Assembly (NCBI RefSeq): GCF_937616625.2
Contig: NC_065570.1
Coordinates: forward strand, 64,321,665 to 64,385,664
DNA: 64,000 nt
Source: Mercurialis annua
Lineage: Eukaryota > Streptophyta > Magnoliopsida > Malpighiales > Euphorbiaceae
Reading direction: 5' to 3'
The position numbers were made by a program, and so were the translations under genes. Under the pieces are notes generated by a model. It ran no database searches, was not told where the DNA came from, and saw only the letters and a list, made by a program, of their open reading frames with translations. This document shows, one piece after another, positions 55,469 to 64,000 of the stretch (positions are counted from its first letter, which is position 1; the number at the start of each line of letters is the position of its first letter).

Positions 55469-56331
55469 TAAATTTTATAACAAAAAGATTAATGATTTTT
55501 AATAAAAAACTTAAAAAAATTAACAAAAAATTGAGATCTTCTCCAGATCTGGGCTGTTCTAAATAGCCCAAATCTGGAGATGTTAGTTGTTCTTCAAGGA
55601 AGAATAGATTTGGTTGGTCTTCCTTGAGAAGAACAGCCACAGCTCCGGCTGTAATTTAAGGAAGAACATCTAGGAAGATTACCATAATATTTTTTCGGTG
55701 GTCAGTTGGTGATGGTCGTTTTTTGGTTTTTTATAAGATATTTTGATTTGGTTTAAAATTGGATGATATAATTTTTTTTTCAATTAAATTTAAATTAAAA
55801 TATTATTAAAATTTAATTAAATTATTTTTGCAGAGTAAAGGCAGTGATTAATTTTAAATTTTTTATTTTTTTTAAATAATTTAATGATATTTTTAATTGA
55901 TTTATATTTAATGTAAAATTTATTAACTTTTGAATTTTTAGGAAAGATGGTTTTTTTGTTTAAATATTGAGTACTATTTAGAATATTTATTGAAATATAA
56001 AGTATTAATTTAAACCTTTTATAGTAAAAAGTGGTAATTTAATATTTTTGGGGTGCAATTCAAAGATGAAAGGTGAAAATTTAGGCAAAGTTGAGAATTT
56101 TACGAGATAAGGGTGCAAATAAATTGAGGCCAAAAGATGAGGGGGAGGGAGAGTTCAAAGGATTAGCCTTTTTTCAATTAAGCTATTCCTTTCTTTTTTT
56201 TAGTTAAAAAGGTGAAATCGATCCGGTTTTGTTAAATTTTGAAGTGATTTGATATAATTTTATAAAATTGGATGTATTTGATTCTTCGTGCTAAGTTCTG
56301 GGGAAAATTGATTCTTTACTCGCGGAAATAT

Positions 56332-56507
56332 AGTGGCCAAATAAGAAGTAAGATGTGGCATATTTGACCCTAACAAAACCAATCATTCTTTTTGTGGCAA
56401 AGATCTATAAACACCCATCCTTACATATACAGAGTAATAATAAGATAACAACTTTTTTTATTAAAATATAAAATAAAAACTTATTCAAACCTAAAAGATA
56501 CAAAAAT
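56332..56507. other. short spacer, no gene
   Basis: AT-rich sequence between the foldback nest and the perfect palindrome; nothing recognised. Confidence 0.5.
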
Positions 56508-56623
56508 AAATTATAAATTTTATTATATTAATAATTTAACATATTAAATATTAATTTATTTTATTGATAAAATAAATTAATATTTAATATGTTAAATTAT
56601 TAATATAATAAAATTTATAATTT
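56508..56623. repeat. perfect 116-bp palindrome (57-bp arms, 2-nt loop)
   Basis: Arms are fully complementary with no mismatch from 56508 to 56564 and from 56567 to 56623. The centre reads TTTATTTTATTGATAAAATA. It is almost entirely A/T. It lacks the GG termini and 9-bp duplications of the other foldbacks here. Perfect arms mean very recent origin, ongoing gene conversion, or an assembly artefact. Confidence 0.95.
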
Positions 56624-56879
56624 TAAAATTTAATGTTCAAGTTTTTTTTGATAATATTTAATATTCACGTTAAAATTATAAAATACGCTAAAATTTATGA
56701 TTTGTTTTTCAATTAATCCAATTTAAAACATTTAAATCTGAATTATCTTGCTTTTTATAGTAAAATGTTACGAATCCCAATCTCATTAATAAATACTTGA
56801 CAATCAAGAAAATAATTCATTGTTGTTACAAAAAAAACAAGAAATCACTCAATGAAATAATGCATTTCTTTTTGTTACT

Positions 56880-57069
56880 TGAAAACGCCTGTTCGATTCT
56901 CCATACCCATATCTCAATGTAAGTATTAGGTGGTGTGTTTTAATGATAGGGCTTTTCCCCCTGGAATGGAGGTTTTGAGTTCGATCCTCCATACTATACC
57001 TGTTTATGGACTTGAGATCCGACCCGTCCGCCTAGGCTCGTCTTTTTAGGGTCGGGTTTGGACACCATC
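56880..57069 (+). mobile_element. SINE-like fragment with B-box-like strings
   Basis: Two B-box-like strings (CTGTTCGATTCTCCATACC near 56888 and GAGTTCGATCCTCCATAC near 56979) lie in related sequence, followed by a GACTTGAGATCCGACCCG body. No clear A box or tail is present, and the solo LTR follows at 57070. A weak call. Confidence 0.3.
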
Positions 57070-59020
57070 TGTAATATCCTGTATTTTTCTTTTTATTATT
57101 TGTAATTGGTTGTGTTGTTATGGTGGCAGTGTGTTTATTATTCAAATGAAGCTTATGGCTATTTCTAATTGGTCATTCTTAAATGATTTTAATCATGTTT
57201 AATTTAAGATTATCGATTGATTGAATACCGACTTTAAAATCGAACCTTTGATTATCGTTGTGATTTCTAAATTGCTATTTGTTAACATTATTTTTTTTAA
57301 ATGAAAAATATTGTTAATTATAATTTAATATTATTTTTGATTATTTAATCGGAAACAATAATTATACTTTTTTAACCTATATTTGTATAATTATTTGGGA
57401 AATTTCGTTTTATTAAAATATTAGCATGGCTTGCCGTTTTGGCTAAATTACGATTTAGTTCTTAAATTATTTACTTAACTTATTTTAGTTAAGTATTTGG
57501 TTGTAACTTGGGTCACTTGAAGTTAAATCTATTGGGCTCCGTTTTAAATTTTGATTATTATTTTATCAAAGTTGTTTCTATAATTATAAACTATGATTTA
57601 TAATTGGATATAAATATATTTATTTTATCAAGGTTATTTTTGGGAATTATAAACTCTGATTTATATATTTGATAAAATATTTTTGGTCGGATTAGACTTG
57701 GGTCACCCGACATGTGAGGTAGCTTGGTAGTTATTAGTAACTCGGCTAACCCACTATTTGAGGAATCGATTTAAGCTATTATTTAAATATTATTTAAGTA
57801 ATATTTTCTGGAACGGATTTTAAAGCGGGAACTCAATAGATTTGACTTATTTATTATTTGAGTATTGTGTTACTCGATGTGGTTTCATATTTTGACTCGG
57901 ATTATTATGTACTTAATTATTCATTCTGCTTTGGCTATGCTTGTGTTTGATTTGATATTGTGCTAGTTCTATGTGGTGTCTACTACTCTCTAGAGTTAGG
58001 GTTTGATTTTAATATTGGTTTTACCCTGTTCTTAGACTCGTCGACCGTTCATGCTTTTGAGGTGAACCAGGTTTAGTTGCTTGCTAGATTATCACGTGGA
58101 TTAGCAAGCAGTGAGTTTGTACTTACTATTTACCGCTTTATTAAGTAAATTGTTATTTTAATATATAAATATATACTATATGTATATTTCAAACTGTTTT
58201 TCCATTATGGCTTTTAGTTGGAACATGCTACCTAATGGGCATCATTAGGACTGCGTGCGCACCGGTATTGATCTAGATAAGGTATGTGATATGTGGTGGT
58301 AACTCGGTGTGAGCCTAGCTTTCGGGACCAGTAGAGTAACTCGGTGTAGCTCAACTCTCGGGACTCTGGTTATGGATTAAGAGTGGTCGGTGGTAACTCG
58401 GTGTAGCTCAGCTCTCGGAACCAGACCTATTGGATTATGTTTATTATTTTGGAATTATGGATTAGGGTTCCAACTATTATTCGTAATATCGTTATTAAAT
58501 GTTTTAAACGGTTTTAAAGGTTTTCCACTTAATAAATGTAGATAGTGGTATAAACTCATCTCAGTATATCTGACCCCGTTGTTTTCCCAATTTTTCCCAG
58601 GGTTATGATCGGAGAGAGTCTGGTGATCTCCGCATTTACTTTTCCTCGGAAGTTCTATTTATTTTAGTAGAACTATCAAACTATTTTATTTTTAGACCGC
58701 AGTAGTTGACTAGACGTCTTTATTTTATTCTAGTTGTTGTCGGATTGGTCCGACTGGATTATTATTGCTTTGGCATGTTATATAATTATTCAGTATTATT
58801 TATGTTACGCCTATTTATAACTCAGTATCGGAAAGCATGTTATATTTAAATGTTGAATATTATAACTGTAAGATTTATGCTGGAGTCTCGGTTGTCCCCG
58901 ATCATTGGTTTTCTGCAGGTTTATATGTTTACATGTTAATCAAAAGGCTAGTTATGGGTTTTGGTACTACATTACCCATACCCTAGCGTCGGTCGCGATT
59001 CATGAAAATGGGTCGTGACA
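57070..59020 (+). mobile_element. solo LTR (about 1.95 kb)
   Basis: Starts TGTAATATCC and ends GGGTCGTGACA. Flanks are CCATC and ACATC (57065-57069, 59021-59025), four of five identical. Same family as the LTR at 49445-52477 but in the opposite orientation; shared blocks include ATCACGTGGATTAGCAAGCA and TTTACCGCTTTATTAAG (58093-58146). It has three imperfect repeats of a TGGTAACTCGGTGTAGCTCA block (about 58298-58420). No internal genes. Confidence 0.8.
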
Positions 59021-59871
59021 ACATCACAATTTCATAGATTCAAATCACCAAAACGATTAGAATACACAAATCGCTATAAAAAAACCCTAACATTGATGAA
59101 TCATGCCCAAACGTTTACAAAACATGTAACATAAGTTCATATATATTCAAACCATCATTTTAATCATACAATATCAGTAACTAAGCATGGCGTAACAATA
59201 GCAACGATTTAATCCATTAAAACCCTAAACAAGCATTTATATGCACCAAAACGTCATAGCGAAACCAAGAATCATAAAAGCAAGAAAATCATATCTAAGG
59301 ATGATAAAGGTATATGATATATTAAACCAAGGTTGAAAGGGCTGAACCGAATTCAATTGGATCCACAAGACACCAACGAAAAACACAACGTAATATATGC
59401 GTAGATATTGCGATTAAGATGTTAAATCACGTTCTAATGGAATAAAATCAACATGGAATGATATGAAATGAAGAAATGAAGTATTTTCAATGCACAAGGT
59501 TGTTTTTAGGGTTTGGGATCGAATGGAGGCGGAGTGGGTGACTTAGGGTGTATATTTATAGGCCCCCAACTCGGAGGACAAGTGTCACGTCCCGCCGCAT
59601 GGTAGTGCGTCCTGCCACCCCTTGGCACGACGTGCCACCAGGGAATTCCTTCCTAGAACGCCCAACTCCCCTCCTATGCATACCGACTTGCTTCCAAGAC
59701 TCAAAGTTGATCCCCTATGCCTCAAAGCACACGAAACAAAACTCAAACGACACACCGAAGGTCTCACGGTACAAAACATGATTCCGAAAAATCAAAACAC
59801 ACACCAAACAAGCCACAGCAACACCAAAATGTTCATCGGAACAAATCGGAAAAGTACAAGATGTTACAAAT
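59021..59871 (+). mobile_element. possible LTR fragment of another retrotransposon
   Basis: Moderately GC-rich right half with a TATA box (GTATATTTATAGGCCCC near 59550), a CGTCCTGCCACCCCTTGGCA region and a possible terminal GATGTTACA (59863-59871). No start, duplication or primer site could be fixed. Confidence 0.3.
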
Positions 59872-60307
59872 AGAGAAACTAAATAAATAAAAGATAAATA
59901 ATGTAAAACTAACTAAAAAGCAAAACATATCAAAAATCGAGTAAATAAAAAAATAAAAATTACACAAATCTGAAAATAAATTATGCCTTCAATTTAAACT
60001 TTATTTTAATCGGGTATACAAAAGAAAGTGACGGTAAGGCAAGTGGGTGTGTGTAAGGGCAAGGTCACTAAGCACAGCAAGATCGAGGTCGGAGGGTTCG
60101 GATGCAGTGATCTTTTTCAGTTTAAAACCCCCCAAAATCCCTTTCCATTCAGACACCTTCACGTGCCCTTTTGCTCTTCTATCTCTCTTTTATTTTATTT
60201 ATTTTTTTATCATCTATCTCTCTTTTATTTTCACTAACATTCTTAAAGCTATTCTTCTTTTTAATTATAATAATATTATTATTTTTCTTTCTTTATAGAT
60301 TAAATAT
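59872..60307. other. AT-rich spacer, no gene seen
   Basis: Contains pyrimidine-rich runs (60170-60250). Open frames here are low-complexity and not credible genes. Confidence 0.4.
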
Positions 60308-61165
60308 GAACAAAGGAGCAATTCCCCTCCTCAAATTGTTACAAAATATTAAAAAGGTCGATTCTACTAAAACCAGTCAATTAAACCTAAATTTTTGTCA
60401 AATTGTATCAATTTATTTCTCCCTGGTTGCACCTCTATACATGATGTGCACGCTTCATTATGAAATAAAAAAAATTAAGAAAAACTTTCATATTGTTTAA
60501 ATTGATATTTCAATATCAATCATTGTTCTTGAAATTTTAAAATTTTAAAATTTTAAATATCATATTAATTTTTAAATAAATTTAAAGACTTTTTACACTT
60601 TTTTTATTTTAACCATTTATCTCGTCACTTCTCCGTCACCGACGATAATCACTAGCGCATTGTACCTCCATACCTTGTTGTGATAACAAGCGAATGACGA
60701 ATTGCTGCTCCTTCACCAACAACGACGAACAAGTTGCCGGCAAACATCGAAATGATCATGGATGGTTGCAGGAGAACAGAGGCGCAATGGCGGCCGAGCT
60801 GTTTGCAACGAGCGGTGGAGGCAACATGGTTGATGGATGCCTATGGTGAGTGATTTTTCGTTGAGGTTGTCGTCGATGGTGAAGGAGGCAATAGCTCGTG
60901 ATGGAGGTTGTAGTTAGCTGGTGGAGACAGCGTTTAATTAAAGTTAATTAGAGTTTAATTAGTCTTTAATTAGGGCTAGTAGGATTAATTAAGATTTTAT
61001 TATCAAATAAAGATAAAAAAATTTAATCAAGTGTCTCACTTTTTTTGGATTAACGATTAAAAATGATACGAAAATGCAAAAAGTTCAAGTTTTCCTAACT
61101 GATTTTGGTTAAATTAACTTTTTGATACTTTGTGCCAATTTGAGGAGTTTAAGTGTATTTTTTTT
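60308..61165. mobile_element. foldback element (GAACAAAGG family), decayed
   Basis: Left end GAACAAAGGAGCAATTCCCC, then CTCAAATTGTTACAAAATAT; the right arm (61120-61165) is the complement of ACTTAAACTCCTCAAATTGG. The internal TTAATTAG-rich stretch (60935-60990) is the family pattern. The centre (60640-60920) is GC-rich, with GTGGAGGC and GATGGAGG strings. No target duplication was seen. Confidence 0.6.
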
Positions 61166-61315
61166 CCTTTTTGATACTGTAGTCTGGTAGTCTATGTGAT
61201 CGATTTGTCTAACAATACTATTAAATTCAGTCCTGAGCACTTGTTTTTATTTTATCATGGACCGAATAAAATAAATTTCAGATATGATTGTAATTATAAG
61301 TGGAAGCACCATCCC

Positions 61316-61415
61316 TATAAATAAAACCGGTTTATCAAGAATACACAAGAAAAACATTTCGAATTTCATGAAAAAATTGAGCACTCATATATTAACTTTG
61401 AATAAGATAAACTAA
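61316..61415 (+). promoter_or_regulatory. core-promoter-like sequence with a tiny ORF
   Basis: CCCTATAAATAAAACC (TATA box 61316-61323) is followed about 45 nt later by ATG and 14 further codons to TAA (61368-61415). The spacing fits a plant core promoter. No larger gene follows, so it may be an orphan or chance promoter. Confidence 0.25.
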
Positions 61416-62871
61416 TGTTTTGTATATCTTATTTATTTTACGAGTAAACACTATTCGAATAGGATCAGTTCAACTATTTTACGGATAAATTATTCATTGT
61501 GGTCCTCTATTTAATTGTTGAATTTTATGATATTGTGTTGTTAAAAAATTATTGATCTTTCTTTTATTTCTTTGAAAAGTTAAAGCGATGTTCGAAGAAT
61601 TGAATCTGATCAGACAATTTAATCGGTTTGACCATAAACCAACGGTCAAATCGGTTCAGTTTTTCTTAAAGATTGAATTGACAAAAAAATTGTACGATAT
61701 CGTAAACCAATTGAACTATAATAAAAATAATTTATATCGTAAATGTAAGAGCATGAGTAATTTTCATAAATTTATTTAATTCATGTATGGTTTAAAAAAA
61801 CTCATCTTGTATATTTTATTATTTTAAATGAGCTTTATATAATACATATACAAAACCAAATAATTGATAATAAATTTTATATATTTTTATGCAAGCGATT
61901 CAACTTGTATTTAAACCGATTGAATATGAAACCGTGTTTATAAAATATTTATTAGAAGAATAAAGCATATTCTATTAAAGTGAATTTGTTTGATTCTTCA
62001 CAATAATTTGAGTTCAAGGAAAATAAACAATAATTTATTATTTACTATAAAATATAGTAATTTTTTATATAAATAAATAAACAGTAACTCAAGTCAAATT
62101 TTAAAGTTATATTAATAAACCACATAAAATAAAAATATTAATGTAAGACAATTTTAAAAATTTCATAATAAAATGTTAATCTCTTTAATTCAAAACCCAA
62201 ATAATAAAAGGACATCAACGCAATGATTAAGCATTATTTTTTTGTTCTAAAAAAGTCGACTGCTTTCATTTTTTTAATAGAAGTGTTAATTATTTATTCA
62301 ATAATGCAAAAATTGGATCCATGTGTATAGACTTAAAACATAGGAACCTATTTTAGGATCAAATTAAGGTAGTTGTTGAACATGATTGATTTAGGGTCAA
62401 ATGTTGTCATGTGAACTTAAATAATTCCCCCAAATTAAATACTTTAAACCCCCATTAATTTTTTAATCATTTAGGATTAAAGAAATTATATATAATGACA
62501 CTTTCTTTTGTCTTTTACTTACTTTACTTTAGACTTTGGATTTAGACTTTACATATTAATTAATGCCAATCCTTATCAGTTTTATTAAAGAATTCCGAAA
62601 ACAATTTGAATTGCTTGCAAAGGAAATGGATTAAAAGCAAATGTGACTTTATTTTCTAATAATCTATATATATGTTTAAAAGGACCAACAAAGAGCATTT
62701 TTATTAATTTTCGGTTTTAATAAATTGTTCATTTAATTTATTTTCGTTTTCTAATAACGTGTAAAGCCAAATATTTTCTTAAAATATTTATTCAAACTTC
62801 ATAAAAATTATAAATTTGTCACAATTTGGACAATTCGCTACAAAATTATTCGAATTTTAAAATCGACTTGA
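61416..62871. other. AT-rich intergenic DNA, no gene seen
   Basis: No recognisable gene, RNA or transposon end. The open frame at 61588-61779 (63 codons, Asn/Lys rich) is AT-driven and I do not call it a gene. Confidence 0.4.
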
Positions 62872-62880
62872 TGTTTTGTA

Positions 62881-63234
62881 GGCCAAACCTTAAAAAATAT
62901 CAAATCTTTGCGATTTTTGTCAGTTATAGTCAAATCTTTAAAAATTTGCAAATATAATCCGTGTTGGCAAAATATGTTTCTTTTATAGTCAAATTCGAAT
63001 CAAACCGATTTTCTTTCCAACATGATAATTATGTATATAAAATTTAATCACAATAAAATATCAAACATTTGCGTGTTGCATTATAATAAAAGTTTCAATT
63101 ACAATAAAAAAACCGATTCAGAAATGGTCATAAAAAAACATAATATACAAAAATAGGTTATATTTATAAATTTTGGAAGATATGGTCATAACTGAAAAAA
63201 ATCACAAAATTTTGATATTTTTTGAGAATTTGGC
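62881..63234. mobile_element. foldback MITE (9-bp TSD, 7 of 9 matching)
   Basis: Left GGCCAAACCTTAAAAAATAT, right the complement of GCCAAATTCTCAAAAAATAT, with inner strings CTTTGCGATTTTTGTCAGTT matched by its diverged complement. Flanks are TGTTTTGTA (62872-62880) and TATTTTTTA (63235-63243), 7 of 9 identical, so it is older. A half copy of the same family lies at 34468-34620. Confidence 0.7.
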
Positions 63235-63243
63235 TATTTTTTA

Positions 63244-64000
63244 AATCTATTTATCCAAATCGCATGACATCCCAATTTACAACTCTTCTTCTTTTTATTT
63301 TTTTTAAAATACATATTCAATTGACATGCAATCACAGTTAATTTAATTTTAAAAATTAAATAAATTTCCAGCAAATTAATTAAATTAAAATAAATTTATA
63401 ATTTTTAAAAAGTACGGTTAAAATTTAAAAAAAATAAAATAAAAAATTAGCGGTTTGACAGCATAAGACCATCATTTTTTTATTATAGATTTTTTGTTAT
63501 TGATATTGAAGCACTCTCATTAGTATTTAATTAAATGAATTATTAATTCTAAAAAAAAAGAATTATTACGAATATCAACAGTTGCATAAACTCTCAATTA
63601 GTATTAAATATAATTTTTTTAATATCAGAAGAATTATTATTTAATTAAATTTTTAATAATAGTATTATAAAAAAAATTATAATAATATTAATGTATTCTT
63701 AAAATAAGTATATAATGAAAGATATTAAAATAATTAAAAATTATGACAATTTTACACTAATGCTAATTTACATAAATAATAACCAACTTTTTCACAAAAC
63801 GTACTTAAAAAATAAAACTAGGGTTGTGGAGAGATGGCGATGTGTAACTGTGGCAATACGTTGTGCAGTACTATAGACAGCTAGGCACGAACCTATCAGA
63901 TACAAACATATAACTATATGACCAAAAGGTGCACATAAAATAAAATAAAAAAGCATATCTAGATTACCATTTTCATATTCAATTTATATCACAAAATAAA
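63244..64000. other. AT-rich end of window, no gene seen
   Basis: A/T runs and poly-T tracts. The short stretch 63820-63900 is less AT-rich (GGTTGTGGAGAGATGGCGAT) but has no recognisable coding content. Confidence 0.4.

Larger units (their letters stand above)
54182..56168. mobile_element. large foldback (about 2.0 kb) with an inner foldback
   Basis: Left end GGCTAATTCTTTGGAAAAAA, right end the complement of GGCTAATCCTTTGAACTC; arms about 160 bp. No target duplication is visible (flanks TATTTAAAT and TTTTTTCAA), unlike its relatives. It contains the foldback 54499-55468. Two further hairpins lie in its right-centre (55534-55577, CTCCAGATCTGGGCT arms; 55586-55634, GTTCTTCAAGGAAGA arms). Confidence 0.75.
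43223..56322. mobile_element. foldback element (GAACAAAGG family) split by a MULE and other insertions
   Basis: Left arm begins GAGTAAAGGATCCCTCCCC (43223) and the right arm ends TTGATTCTTTACTCG (56322). Each contains the family strings (AACTTGGTACAAAATATCAA on the left; the complement of AACTTAGCACGAAGAATCAA on the right). The flanks are CAAAAATAT (43214-43222) and CGGAAATAT (56323-56331), 7 of 9 identical. The internal TTAATTAGG-rich part of the family (as in 39590-39760) is found at 53960-54180. The MULE (43679-53887) and a foldback (54182-56168) sit inside, so this element is the oldest layer of the nest. Confidence 0.75.

Noticed and set aside
54182..56168. A 9-bp duplication for the 2-kb foldback
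   Set aside because: Flanks TATTTAAAT and TTTTTTCAA agree at only a few positions, so no duplication is claimed although the inverted ends are clear.
59548..59873. ORFs around 59.6 kb
   Set aside because: They lie in LTR-like DNA with a GC-rich patch on both strands; no motif recognised.
1..64000. Organelle insertions or rRNA genes
   Set aside because: I looked for plastid, mitochondrial and rRNA-type sequence by eye and recognised none; short fragments could be missed.

Overview
The window is nuclear DNA of a flowering plant, most likely a eudicot. Three things point there: a spliced high-affinity nitrate transporter gene (NRT2), a SnRK1 beta-3 subunit gene (a plant-only truncated AMPK beta), and very AT-rich intergenic DNA full of plant transposons (CACTA, MULE, hAT, SINE, Ty1/copia and Ty3/gypsy relics). 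I cannot name the species.

Host genes. Only two intact genes are convincing. NRT2 (minus strand, 5639 to 3274) has three exons that join in frame to 529 codons plus a stop. KINB3 (minus strand, coding 26177 to 25756) encodes 117 residues. It has an inferred long 5' leader of several exons reaching a TATA box near 30335, and a 5-codon upstream ORF.

Repeats, left to right. 1-3200: copia and LTR relics with a 9-bp-TSD foldback. 7989-8962: a hAT-type element holding a foldback. 9191-17995: a CACTA element with TNP2-like and Transposase_24-like gene remains, split by a 3-kb solo LTR. 18716-21441: a foldback and a hAT-type element. 22-25 kb: an LTR-like stretch and degenerate tandem repeats. 33315-34447: a foldback carrying a 15-unit palindrome array. 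34.5-36.7 kb: a gypsy gag relic and LTR. 37.6-40.5 kb: foldbacks and a SINE. 43223-56322: a foldback split by a 10.2-kb MULE. The MULE carries a FAR1/MULE transposase plus OTU protease gene and a convergent plant-mobile-domain (PMD) gene. Two foldbacks sit in the first gene's intron, and a 3-kb solo LTR sits in the second gene. 57070-59020: a third solo LTR. 60-63 kb: two more foldbacks.

Main unusual signal. At least a dozen foldback elements are present. Most start with GG or GA and most have exact 9-bp target duplications, as Mutator-type elements do. Several of the larger ones carry short, GC-rich, near-perfect palindromes in the middle. The clearest is a 25-bp-phased array of 15 palindromic 19-bp cores separated by variable 6-bp spacers (33774-34143). 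A second array of different sequence but the same design lies at 55072-55176. Hairpin modules are shared between elements with different terminal repeats, which suggests module exchange. I know of no standard name for this design. Separately, a perfect 116-bp palindrome lies at 56508-56623.
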